From: Candidatus Amesbacteria bacterium RIFOXYB1_FULL_44_23
GTDB taxonomy: Bacteria; Patescibacteriota; Microgenomatia; CAZETR01; Amesbacteraceae
Reading direction: 5' to 3'
DNA length: 32,210 nt
Assembly: GCA_001773775.1 (NCBI GenBank)
Contig: MEXR01000043.1
Coordinates: 1 to 32,210 of the forward strand
In this document: piece after piece, positions 15,390 through 22,758 of the stretch
Layout: every line of letters begins with the position of its first letter
Position numbering within the stretch: position 1 is the stretch's first letter
Notes under the pieces: generated by a model
Database searches by the model: none
What the model was told of the DNA's origin: nothing
The model's input: only the letters and a program-made list of their open reading frames with translations
Made by a program: the position numbers and the translations under genes

Positions 15390-15874
15390 ATATTGAGAAC
15401 CTTTTGGTTAAATGAACTGTCGTGATGAGAAAGATAGTGACAATTGAAACAGAGCCAAATCAGATTTCGAATATGATTATTGCTTCTGTCGTGGTCTATA
15501 TGGTGAGCTGATAGAATTCGTGGGTCAGAGTTTTTACAAATGGCACATACAGGTTCGACTCCACCTCTCAAAAGAATCTTTCTGTATGCCTGTTCCCCGT
15601 TTTTCCAATTTGCACTTTTTTCTCCGATGAAAGTCTTATTCCTCCACAAGGTCTGGCAGGATTTGGAACAAAAATAAAAACCACTTTTTGAGCGAGTGAG
15701 CATTCTAGGAGAGCGGTATATCTGTTGATGACAAGTGTGGCACGTAACAGATTGTCCTCTGAGCTGAGATTTGGAGCGACAGTTGGTGGAGCAATATTTC
15801 CCCCAACCACGTTTTTGATGACTGGCTTTTACTTCAAAACACTTCGCGCAAATTGAACATTTTACGCGTATCAC
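15380..15874 (-). CDS. HNH endonuclease with zinc-ribbon N-terminus
   Basis: A 164-residue protein. Residues 1-80 hold repeated CxxC-type pairs (CSICAKC, YCSTNC, CHTCHQQ, FCSKSCQ), probably two zinc ribbons that contact DNA. The C-terminal part is an HNH nuclease: CAICKNSDPRILSAHHIDHD, then NHIRNLIWLCFNCHYLSHH, with the paired cysteines and the His-Asn-His residues in order. Stand-alone proteins of this build are typical of mobile or phage-derived homing-type nucleases. The last codons (NMVV and the TAA) lie in the tRNA-His gene directly downstream on the same strand, a 10-nt overlap. That position suggests insertion next to, or co-transcription with, the tRNA. Its own promoter was not identified. 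Confidence 0.85.
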   Translation of the reverse strand: MIRVKCSICAKCFEVKASHQKRGWGKYCSTNCRSKSQLRGQSVTCHTCHQQIYRSPRMLTRSKSGFYFCSKSCQTLWRNKTFIGEKSANWKNGEQAYRKILLRGGVEPVCAICKNSDPRILSAHHIDHDRSNNHIRNLIWLCFNCHYLSHHDSSFNQKVLNMVV

Positions 15875-16016
15875 GACTTAATTTTAAAGTGCATGCGACC
15901 AGTGGTCAACTAACCGGTTGTGCAGAAACGGGTGCATTTCCGGAATTGACCTGCCTGGGTAAGTTTATCAGACTTGAGGTCAAAGTAGTAATGCAGGCTT
16001 GATTAATAATTAATTC

Positions 16017-16045
16017 TTGACTGAAGATGGTTATTTTTTTATCAT
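16017..16045 (+). promoter_or_regulatory. Promoter at the ATP-cone gene
   Basis: TTGACT (16017-16022), 17 nt, then TATCAT (16040-16045). The -10 overlaps the ATG at 16044, so transcription would start near 16052, next to an in-frame GTG at 16053. Either the real start is that GTG on a leaderless mRNA, or this match is chance and a promoter further upstream is used. Confidence 0.4.
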
Positions 16046-16316
16046 GACTGTTGTGTACAAGATTCTGAAGAAAGACGGAAGCATCCAGGATTTCGATTGG
16101 AGTAAGGTAATTTCCGGAGCCATAAACTCAGGCGCTACCCAGGAGGAAGCCGATAAACTGGCTACAGCGGTGGAGTCATGGTTGTCCGTTGCGGCTGACT
16201 GCGACGGAATGATCAAATCTTACGACTTGCATGTAAAGGTAATAGAAGAGCTGAAGCAGATTAATGCAAAAGTGGCCGAAAGTTTTGAAGCATTTAAGAA
16301 GCCGGAACCTCAGTGA
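16044..16316 (+). CDS. Stand-alone ATP-cone domain protein
   Basis: A 90-residue protein consisting almost only of an ATP-cone: VYKILKKDGSIQDFDWSKVI (the basic K-DG strand and first helix), a middle helix EEADKLATAVESWLSV, and IKSYDLHVKVIEELKQINAK near the end. ATP-cones bind ATP or dATP and usually sit at the N-terminus of ribonucleotide reductases or in NrdR. Here there is no reductase or zinc ribbon attached, so it may act in trans as a nucleotide sensor or be a remnant. The start could be ATG 16044 or GTG 16053. No Shine-Dalgarno sequence is present. It overlaps the convergent membrane protein gene by 7 nt. Confidence 0.75.
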   Translation: MTVVYKILKKDGSIQDFDWSKVISGAINSGATQEEADKLATAVESWLSVAADCDGMIKSYDLHVKVIEELKQINAKVAESFEAFKKPEPQ

Positions 16317-18037
16317 ATCTCCGACCGTTTTTCCTTGAGAAAATCGCTCCAGTTTTCAATGATTTTAGTCAGCAGATTGAAGGGGGTTTCGACCAGGAAA
16401 CTAAAGAAGATAGCAATGATGTTGTATTCTTTCCACTTGTTGGCCAGGAATGATCCGACCTTGGCTACCGGGACAGAGAACATATCCATGACAAATTCAG
16501 GCAGTGAGGTCTTTTCGTCGACAATCAGCTCTTTGGATTTGTTTCTGATGTTAACGGCGGCAAATACGGTTAAGGCGATAGTCAAAGTGTCAAAGACAAC
16601 TGAAGTAAGGGGCAGTCCAGCTGCGTAGAAAACATATCCGACGCCGTAGAAAGCCACTCCTGTTAAAAGCAGGTAGAAGGAAACGATAAAGAACATCAGA
16701 ATGGGATTTCGGCGCCTGTTTAGACGGATTTCATAGAGGTTAACTTTCTCACCCTGATAGACGAAGCTGTACAGAGTCGATAGGACACTGTCGATATTTT
16801 TGGCAGGCGGCGGCCGGATAACCGAAACCAGAATAAACATCACCAGAGTGGGGACCAGAAAATCGATAAAAGTGGTAAAGGCGTTAAAGCCTTCATAAAA
16901 GATTTTAGCCAGGGGAATTTCGACCATGAAAAAAGTAAACCAATTTGAAGCAAAGACAGACAGGGTCGAGAAAGCCGCCAGCCTCATTAACCGGGTGTTT
17001 AAGGTCTTGTGCCGTTTTTGATAGAAAGCGGTAATTTCTTCACTGAACTTACTTTTGTATCTGATGATGTCTTTTATTTTTTCCGGTTCGTTTTTGTATT
17101 TTTGCAGGAAATCATCCAAAAGCACGAAAACGGTGTCTACTCTTTCACAAATGGAGTACAGCTGACGGGAAATGGGGTGGGTGATAAATTTGTCGGTCTG
17201 GCTCCAGACACGAATAATCTCCTCTTTTAAAGGTTCAACCTGGTCATCGGGCAAGGTTTTCCAATCCGGATATTGGAACTGAAGCAGGTTATAGGCGATG
17301 TATGAATCATCCAGATCATAAATGGTACGACAGGCGGCAATAAAAACATGGGCGTTTAACTCGTCCGGAGTGAGACTGTTTTTGGGAAAAATGCTTAGCC
17401 GGGAATGAATCAGCCGGGTCATGGTTAGAATGATTAATTTTTCCTTGAAGGGATGGGAAAGTTCGTCTTCGATCTCGCAGGCCAGGACTTCAATTAGAAA
17501 GGTGGTGAAGTTGATCCGCTCTTTAATAGTGACGAATTGTTTGGCTGTGGAAGCGTATTTTAGAAACTGTAAGTACTTTCCTACTGATTTGGTCACGGAT
17601 TCAATTCTTTCCTGAGGGATTTCGTCGTTTGGCAGATGACCGCCCCTGATTAGATCGGTAGTGACGGTTTCGGCGATCAACTGAGGATCGTCGGCAAAAT
17701 CACTTTTAAGTCCGGCTACCCGGGAAAATAACAGTCGTTTGAGAATTCGCTCAATTGCCGACCGCCTTAGGGCGTAGTCCTCTTTCCAGTCGATGACTTT
17801 TCGGACCAGTTCGTATATTTTGGCTACAGCTACTGCAATGTCGTTGACATGAATGGGGGTAATTCCCCGGCTTTCGGCTTTGACCTGAGCTACAAAATTG
17901 GTGATCAAATCGTCAGTTGCTTTGACTAGCTCCAGGGGCTGCTCGACCGGTTCTTCGGATTTGGCGTCTAAAGCTATGAGTTTGCCGTCGATAATCACGT
18001 ACTTAGGAGGGGTCTCCTGCGGCTTTTGGGGGTCCAT
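16310..18037 (-). CDS. Large unrecognised membrane protein (575 residues)
   Basis: The N-terminal 340 residues are soluble, mostly helical and polar, without a signal peptide, so they are probably cytoplasmic. The C-terminal part holds several membrane segments: around FSTLSVFASNWFTFFMV, FIDFLVPTLVMFILVSVI, ILMFFIVSFYLLLTGVAFYG and VFDTLTIALTVFAAV, and an amphipathic region IIAIFFSFLVETPFNLL. No catalytic motif is recognised. A perfect TATAAT (18046-18051) lies 8 nt before the ATG with no ribosome binding site, so the mRNA is probably leaderless. The HD-like gene upstream ends 16 nt away. It may be a lineage-specific envelope protein; no function is claimed. Confidence 0.7.
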   Translation of the reverse strand: MDPQKPQETPPKYVIIDGKLIALDAKSEEPVEQPLELVKATDDLITNFVAQVKAESRGITPIHVNDIAVAVAKIYELVRKVIDWKEDYALRRSAIERILKRLLFSRVAGLKSDFADDPQLIAETVTTDLIRGGHLPNDEIPQERIESVTKSVGKYLQFLKYASTAKQFVTIKERINFTTFLIEVLACEIEDELSHPFKEKLIILTMTRLIHSRLSIFPKNSLTPDELNAHVFIAACRTIYDLDDSYIAYNLLQFQYPDWKTLPDDQVEPLKEEIIRVWSQTDKFITHPISRQLYSICERVDTVFVLLDDFLQKYKNEPEKIKDIIRYKSKFSEEITAFYQKRHKTLNTRLMRLAAFSTLSVFASNWFTFFMVEIPLAKIFYEGFNAFTTFIDFLVPTLVMFILVSVIRPPPAKNIDSVLSTLYSFVYQGEKVNLYEIRLNRRRNPILMFFIVSFYLLLTGVAFYGVGYVFYAAGLPLTSVVFDTLTIALTVFAAVNIRNKSKELIVDEKTSLPEFVMDMFSVPVAKVGSFLANKWKEYNIIAIFFSFLVETPFNLLTKIIENWSDFLKEKRSEIH

Positions 18038-18053
18038 GGCTAAGAATTATATC

Positions 18054-18749
18054 CTATTTACTACCGGGAGTGAGGACCTCGCGAATAAGCCTTTTGCTTT
18101 CAGCGAAAAAATCCGGCTTGGCCTGTTTTAGCCTGATTTTGGCCCAGGGCATAAAGGTCAGGTGCGACTTGGGGTATTTGTAGTAGCGAAGGTACAAATT
18201 GACCAGTCTGGTGGCCAGGGGGCTAATCCGTCTTTGGGAAGTTAAGGCTTCAACCGCGTTTCTTAGACGGGGGGCTGAAAAAAGTTCCAAAGTATCGAGG
18301 TTATAGAGCAGTTTGGCTTCCAGTCCACGAAGCGGCAGAAGCTGCAGTTCGGAATGTTTTCTGATGGCGTATTTCACTTTTTTAACCGTAATTTTGTCCA
18401 GGCCGTATTTTCGTGAATTGCGGGAGAAGATGCGCATGGAGGCTAAGCCTTCGGCCACTTGATTAAAAAAAAGTTTGAATGGGTTGGAAGTTATCTGTTG
18501 GGATTTCCAGGTGTCGTGCCAGATAATTGATAACAGCATGACCTTAAAGTCGATTTTGGGTTTTAAATGATGATTCTGCTGATCGGCCAGAAACTCGTCT
18601 AGAAGCGTTAAAAGATCCTTGACGTGCAGATGCGTGTGAATACCGTCTTTGCCGTTGGACATGTAGTGCAACCCATCCATGCAGGCTTGGTAGACATTTT
18701 CAGGCAGAACGATATTGTGTTTTTTAAGAAACGAATCAAAAAAATCCAT
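18054..18749 (-). CDS. HD-like domain protein (231 residues)
   Basis: A soluble protein with an HD-like pattern: GIHTHLHVKDLLTLLDEF (His38, His40, His42), then VMLLSIIWHDTWKSQQ with the paired His78-Asp79, and a basic helix KVKYAIRKHSELQLLPLRG that may hold a further His. A distal Asp may be in NLDTLELF. This resembles metal-dependent HD phosphohydrolases in order, although the sequence is divergent and the family is not named with certainty. The basic C-terminus (WAKIRLKQAKPDFF) could bind nucleic acid or membranes. It starts 5 nt after the stop of the 144-residue gene upstream, an operon arrangement. Confidence 0.6.
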   Translation of the reverse strand: MDFFDSFLKKHNIVLPENVYQACMDGLHYMSNGKDGIHTHLHVKDLLTLLDEFLADQQNHHLKPKIDFKVMLLSIIWHDTWKSQQITSNPFKLFFNQVAEGLASMRIFSRNSRKYGLDKITVKKVKYAIRKHSELQLLPLRGLEAKLLYNLDTLELFSAPRLRNAVEALTSQRRISPLATRLVNLYLRYYKYPKSHLTFMPWAKIRLKQAKPDFFAESKRLIREVLTPGSK

Positions 18750-18754
18750 AACTT

Positions 18755-19189
18755 CTATTTCGGAATCGGGGCAATCACATCCGATAAATGACTATCTATT
18801 GAATAACTAGAGGGTGAATTGGCCAGCTCGGCTACAATAAACTGACGATCGTAAGGGGTTAGGCAAATCAAATCTCCCGGAGTGAGCTGCTTGTCGAATG
18901 ATTTATTTTCATCAACTCTGGGTTCAACCACCTCCATGATGGTATACAAAGGTTGCACATCCCCGGTGAGTTTTAAACTTCGGGCCAACCCCAAATATTT
19001 AAGGCGGGCATCTTTTTTCAAATACAGATAATCCATGATTTTCCAATACGGATGGATATCCGGAAGCTTATGAATAACACCGATATTTACGGTAGCTAGG
19101 GTGCGGCACATCTGCCCCGGATAGATGTAACGGGGATAAAGTTTTAATAATAAATTGTCTAAAAAATTGGGATGAGTTGGGGAAGACAT
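18755..19189 (-). CDS. Unrecognised soluble protein (144 residues)
   Basis: A protein without signal or membrane segments that I do not recognise. Features: YPRYIYPGQMCRTLATVNIG near the N-terminus, an aromatic-rich HPYWKIMDYLYLKKDAR, and a beta-like second half (QLTPGDLICLTPYDRQFIVAEL). The last part reads like a small barrel, but this is only a pattern impression. The gene opens the minus-strand unit continuing into the HD-like and possibly the 575-residue genes. Its promoter region is shared with the divergent SurA_N-like gene: the palindromic ACTATAAC gives TATAGT on this strand, leaving a leader of roughly 20 nt. Confidence 0.6.
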   Translation of the reverse strand: MSSPTHPNFLDNLLLKLYPRYIYPGQMCRTLATVNIGVIHKLPDIHPYWKIMDYLYLKKDARLKYLGLARSLKLTGDVQPLYTIMEVVEPRVDENKSFDKQLTPGDLICLTPYDRQFIVAELANSPSSYSIDSHLSDVIAPIPK

Positions 19190-19229
19190 GCTCTTGCAAT
19201 TAGTTTGATTTGACTATAACATGGTGCTC

Positions 19230-19937
19230 ATGGCAGTGAAAAGAACGAGTAAAAAAGTCAAAACAAGCGCCCCTGTTGAGAAGTTTGAAGTGGCTCCGAC
19301 TTTACCTCATTTAGTAAATACCGAAAGTAAACCGGTTATGAAAAGCTGGAAGGGACTAGCGATTGCAGCTGCAGTTTTAGGAGCAATTGTTTTGTTCTGG
19401 TACAAAACCGATACCTGGCCGATTGTAGCCATGGTTGGATTAAGACCGGTAACCCGAATGGAAGTAGACATGGCTCTTTTTTCCAGATCCGGAAAAGTGG
19501 AAGTGGACAACAGAGTGACGGAATTGCAAATCAAGGCCGAGCTAGCAAGATTGGGAATAAAAGTAACCGCATCGGAAGTGGATGCCAAGATTGCCGAGAT
19601 TAAAGCTAACTTGGGAGAGAATGCCGATCTGGAAACATTACTATTGGCCCGGGGGATGAAAATGTCCGATTACAGAAAACAACTGGAGCTATTGTTGGGG
19701 GCTGAGAAAGCCGTGGCTGACAAGTTGGTGGTAACTGACGAAGAGGTTTCGGCATACCTGACGGAAAATAAAGATTTGTTCGCAGATGCCTCACAGGAAG
19801 CAAAAGTAAAAGAAGCTACCGATACCCTGAGACTTTCCAAAATTGATCAAGAGATTTCCGGTTGGGTAAATGAAGTACGAACCAAATCCAAAGCCTGGGT
19901 GCTTCCGAGTCTGAGAGTATCTACTTCCGGTATCTAG
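19230..19937 (+). CDS. SurA_N-like membrane-anchored chaperone-type protein
   Basis: A 235-residue protein: a basic, Thr/Lys-rich cytoplasmic start, a membrane anchor (GLAIAAAVLGAIVLFWY) and an extracytoplasmic helical domain. The segment VDNRVTELQIKAELARLGIK, then TASEVDAKIAEIKANLG, a DYRKQLELLLGAEKAVADKL helix and VTDEEVSAYLTENKDLF matches the N-terminal chaperone domain of SurA and PrsA foldases. The parvulin peptidyl-prolyl isomerase domain that usually follows is absent; about 50 residues remain after it. Likely role: holding exported proteins. A -10 box TATAAC (19215-19220) abuts an ATG at 19221; the predicted transcript starts near the second ATG at 19230, which I take as the start. 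Confidence 0.75.
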   Translation: MAVKRTSKKVKTSAPVEKFEVAPTLPHLVNTESKPVMKSWKGLAIAAAVLGAIVLFWYKTDTWPIVAMVGLRPVTRMEVDMALFSRSGKVEVDNRVTELQIKAELARLGIKVTASEVDAKIAEIKANLGENADLETLLLARGMKMSDYRKQLELLLGAEKAVADKLVVTDEEVSAYLTENKDLFADASQEAKVKEATDTLRLSKIDQEISGWVNEVRTKSKAWVLPSLRVSTSGI

Positions 19938-19948
19938 TTTCCTGGTCT

Positions 19949-22120
19949 TTATTTTTTAACCGAATAACGCTCCCTGCTTGATTTGAGGATTTTTTCCCGA
20001 TTTTGATTGACTGATTTATGTGGAGGAAGAGTGGTGGCCAAAAACGGCAGGGACACGGCAGCATCTATGGTCATCTTCAGAGCAATTTGGTGTTTTTGCA
20101 AAGAGACCAAATTGGCAGCTGTAAAGGAGCCGCCAAACTCTGCTTCCATGACCCGGGCGTCGTCTGCTCCCAACACAAAACAAACTGTAGTGCCGACGTT
20201 GCCGAAGATGGCTTTTTGGATCTCCTCCGGAATCTGAGCAATATATTGATTGGCCAAAACCAGCCCCAGGCCGAATTTCCTGGCTTCAGAAAGAATTTTG
20301 ATAAAGCTTTCGGTGGCAAAGTTCTGGAACTCGTCTACATACAAAAAGAACTCCCCTCTTTGATCTTTGGGTTTGTCGACTCTATTCATGGCCGCCAGTT
20401 GAAGCTTAGTTATAAACATGGCTCCTAAAAGGGCTGAGTTGTCTTCTCCCAGCTTGCCCTGAGAAAGGTTGGCGATGAGGATTTTGCCGGAGTTTAGAAT
20501 CTCATCTAACTTGATGGTGGACTTAGGGTGACAAATGAGGTTGTGAATCAGAGGAGAGTTAACAAACTGGCCGACTTTATTGAGGATGGAACTTATCTGC
20601 TCGGCACGGGTTCGCTCCTCCAGGACGTCGTATTCGTTTTGCCAGAAGGCCAGAAGCTGGTGGTTGGTCACCTTGGGGTAGACGGACTTTCTGAATTTGG
20701 CGTCGGTGAGCATTTTGATGACATCAGGCAGGGTTGAGCCGGGGATTTGGGTGAGGGTCAAAAGAGTGTTTCTGAGGTAATACTCCAGTCTGGGACCCCA
20801 GGAGTGACCATAGAGCTTGTGGAAGATGGCTACAATCCCCGAGGAGACCAACTCAGCCTGGTCGGGATTGTCGACTTCCAGGATGTTTAGGGAGATGGGG
20901 AACTCCTTGTCTGCCGGGTTGAAGTAAACTACGTCATTAATCCGGTGTGACGGGATGTAGTTTAAAAGGGCTTCGGCGCTGTCGCCATGAGGATCAATGA
21001 AGGCCACTCCCCTGCCCTTTTTAAAGTCGTCTACGGCCATATTCTCCAGAAGGGTTGATTTACCCGTTCCGGACTTACCCAGGATGTAGGTATGGCGCAG
21101 GCGGTCTGTGAGCTTAAGCCCGAAGGTGGCGGCGGCATTCTTAAAGGTGGTGGTGGCAAAGAAGTTAATTTGGTCGTTGGCCTGCTGGATTTGTGATCCT
21201 TCGCCTTTCTGGTGCACCGGAAGGTTTTCTGGGGCTTCGGAGAAGGAGGCGGAGACGGACCAGGCCACATTAGGGATTTTGGTGTAGATGCCCGGTAAGT
21301 GCCACAAGGAAGACAGCTCCATGACGTTGAGCGTCGTGGGTGGCAAGCTGAGAGACTTAAAAGGAGAGCGAGTGCGAATGCACTCCCACAGACGTTGTTT
21401 TTGCCAGGAGAAGAGCTTGCCTGCAATAAGCGAGTTGCCGTCAGGTCGGTCTAGAACTGATACGGCTCCCCTAAGGTCATGCAGGAGTTCAGGTCGGCTG
21501 GCGGCAAAGCTGATGGTAGTGCCGACCAGGGGGTAAGATAGTTTCTCCTCGACGATTTTTTTGCTCTCCGGGGGTGCCTCCTTGATCAGCTTGCCCATTT
21601 CGTCGTAGTGGGGTTTGGGACGCAGATGACGGTAGGCGCTGTAGATTACCGATTTGGGAGCCGGGGCCAGGACAAACTGGATAAGTATCCGGTCATCAGG
21701 ACCGGCTTTGCTTAAGACTCCCAGAAGCGGCAGCATGGGATCTACCTCTTTGTAGTCAGAATAGTCCCTTAGGGGGAAGTAAGGGGCGTAGGATTGTCGG
21801 ATAATTGCCAGATGGGGAGGAGTGGGCGGCCAGTCTGTCAGGTAGTCTTTGATGTCAGCCATGACCACGTCCGGGTAGGTAGCCATGACTTGGGATTGGA
21901 CAAAGGTGGCCAAATGCTCGGGAAAGACTATGGTGAAGTTAACTTGGCCGGCTACGATAGTGACTTCCAGGCTAAGAAAGAGGGGTTGAGAGCCCAGCCA
22001 CTTACTCAGGAAATGGGGGGATTTGGTCGCCTTGGCCAGGGAAACCAGGAGTTGGGCTGACTGCTCCGGGGTATTTTCTGATTCCCGGGGTACCCGAAGG
22101 GAAAGCAACTTCAAAGCCAT
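19949..22120 (-). CDS. VirD4/TraG-like AAA+ ATPase
   Basis: A 723-residue protein. The N-terminal 320 residues are a beta-rich module without catalytic motifs. The ATPase core follows: Walker A LGKSGTGKSTLLENMA at about 347-362, RGVAFIDPHGDSAEALL, the hallmark VVYFNPADKEFPISLNILE, Walker B EFFLYVDEFQNFAT at about 590, and LANQYIAQIPEEIQKAIFGN (sensor region). This order is that of type IV coupling ATPases (VirD4, TraG, TraD with TraM-recognition) that move DNA or protein across membranes. No membrane segment is visible, so it could be a soluble motor or partner with other subunits. No other type IV genes are in the window. TAGACT (22126-22131, extended -10) ends 5 nt before the ATG, indicating a leaderless mRNA. 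Confidence 0.85.
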   Translation of the reverse strand: MALKLLSLRVPRESENTPEQSAQLLVSLAKATKSPHFLSKWLGSQPLFLSLEVTIVAGQVNFTIVFPEHLATFVQSQVMATYPDVVMADIKDYLTDWPPTPPHLAIIRQSYAPYFPLRDYSDYKEVDPMLPLLGVLSKAGPDDRILIQFVLAPAPKSVIYSAYRHLRPKPHYDEMGKLIKEAPPESKKIVEEKLSYPLVGTTISFAASRPELLHDLRGAVSVLDRPDGNSLIAGKLFSWQKQRLWECIRTRSPFKSLSLPPTTLNVMELSSLWHLPGIYTKIPNVAWSVSASFSEAPENLPVHQKGEGSQIQQANDQINFFATTTFKNAAATFGLKLTDRLRHTYILGKSGTGKSTLLENMAVDDFKKGRGVAFIDPHGDSAEALLNYIPSHRINDVVYFNPADKEFPISLNILEVDNPDQAELVSSGIVAIFHKLYGHSWGPRLEYYLRNTLLTLTQIPGSTLPDVIKMLTDAKFRKSVYPKVTNHQLLAFWQNEYDVLEERTRAEQISSILNKVGQFVNSPLIHNLICHPKSTIKLDEILNSGKILIANLSQGKLGEDNSALLGAMFITKLQLAAMNRVDKPKDQRGEFFLYVDEFQNFATESFIKILSEARKFGLGLVLANQYIAQIPEEIQKAIFGNVGTTVCFVLGADDARVMEAEFGGSFTAANLVSLQKHQIALKMTIDAAVSLPFLATTLPPHKSVNQNREKILKSSRERYSVKK

Positions 22121-22203
22121 AACTTAGTCTATCACAAAATATCACCCCCTCTAATCCCCTCTTACTTTAAGTGGGGGAAGTATTTTTCATCGTCCTATAG
22201 TTA
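22121..22203. other. Intergenic start of the divergent region
   Basis: Between the ATPase gene and the surface-protein promoter. It holds the ATPase -10 at its left end and a C-rich/G-rich pair (TCCCCTC and GTGGGGGA around 22155-22177) with a T-run after it, a weak terminator-like element on the plus strand. No gene seen. Confidence 0.4.
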
Positions 22204-22232
22204 TTGACACATGACCTGTAGTATGTTACTAT
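22204..22232 (+). promoter_or_regulatory. Strong sigma70-type promoter of the surface-protein transcript
   Basis: A perfect -35 TTGACA (22204-22209), a 17-nt spacer and an extended -10, TGT then TACTAT (22227-22232). This is the best promoter in the window. Transcription should start near 22239, about 420 nt before the first start codon with a good ribosome binding site. Confidence 0.85.
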
Positions 22233-22238
22233 CGTGCA

Positions 22239-22659
22239 CGAGACTAACTAGCACGTGTCTCATAAGCGAGATAATTTGCAAGTCTAAGTCTCTTTTTTCT
22301 AGCACATTAAAAAGAGAGATTGGAAAGAATAACTGTTTTTGGTTTAGCAGTTCCCCTTTTGTTTTGTGTAGCAGGTTGAGGTCCGATTTTTGGTCAGTCA
22401 AAGGCCCTAGTATTCTGTGCTAGGGACGCTAGGACTTTTATTTAAAAGCTGATTAATTGTCGGGCTTCTGTCTGCTACATGAAACGGGGGATAAGAGTAG
22501 CAGGAAAATTACCCGGTTCGGGGATAAACGAATAGTTTTTGGCCTGACCATGGAATCAGAAGTGTGATTTTCCAGTCAGATCTCTCATGAACTGATAGAA
22601 ATTGAAGTTCTCCAAGAGAGATATAGCCCGATTTTCTAAAACAACTAGGAGAAAAAAAG
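22239..22659 (+). ncRNA. Long structured 5' leader RNA of the surface-protein transcript
   Basis: About 420 nt without a convincing gene, lying between a strong promoter and an AGGAG site. Several perfect or near-perfect hairpins are readable: CGTGC/GCACG near the 5' end; CCCTAG (22405-22410) with CTAGGG (22420-22425); CTGCTAC (22472-22478) with GTAGCAG (22497-22503); CTGAC and TGGAA (22544-22555) with TTCCA and GTCAG (22570-22579); and directly abutting it ATCTCTC and GAACT (22580-22593) with AGTTC and GAGAGAT (22606-22622). A second CTAGG at about 22430 offers alternative pairing to the first. It does not match a riboswitch class I know. Likely a regulatory leader, possibly with a stable processed RNA. 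Confidence 0.6.
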
Positions 22660-22758
22660 ATGGCTAAAGAGAAGTTTATTAAAAAACCCAAAGGAATCAA
22701 GCACAAGCAGTGCATCCTCTGGGAGTTGTTCAGAAAAAAGAAAGGCAGTATAAAATGA
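22660..22758 (+). CDS. Short basic upstream ORF (32 residues)
   Basis: ATG at 22660 preceded by AGGAG (22647-22651) at 8 nt, the clearest Shine-Dalgarno sequence in the window. The product, MAKEKFIKKPKGIKHKQCIL then WELFRKKKGSIK, is strongly basic and has one Cys and one Trp. It ends in an ATGA overlap (22755-22758) with the surface-protein start, so ribosomes that translate it would reinitiate there. It may be a functional small protein or mainly a coupling leader peptide. There is no family match that I recognise. Confidence 0.65.
   Translation: MAKEKFIKKPKGIKHKQCILWELFRKKKGSIK

Noticed and set aside
21031-21426. 131-codon open frame within the VirD4-like ATPase gene
   Set aside because: A frame-shifted shadow covering the Walker A region of the real gene; Pro/Ser-rich and without motifs.
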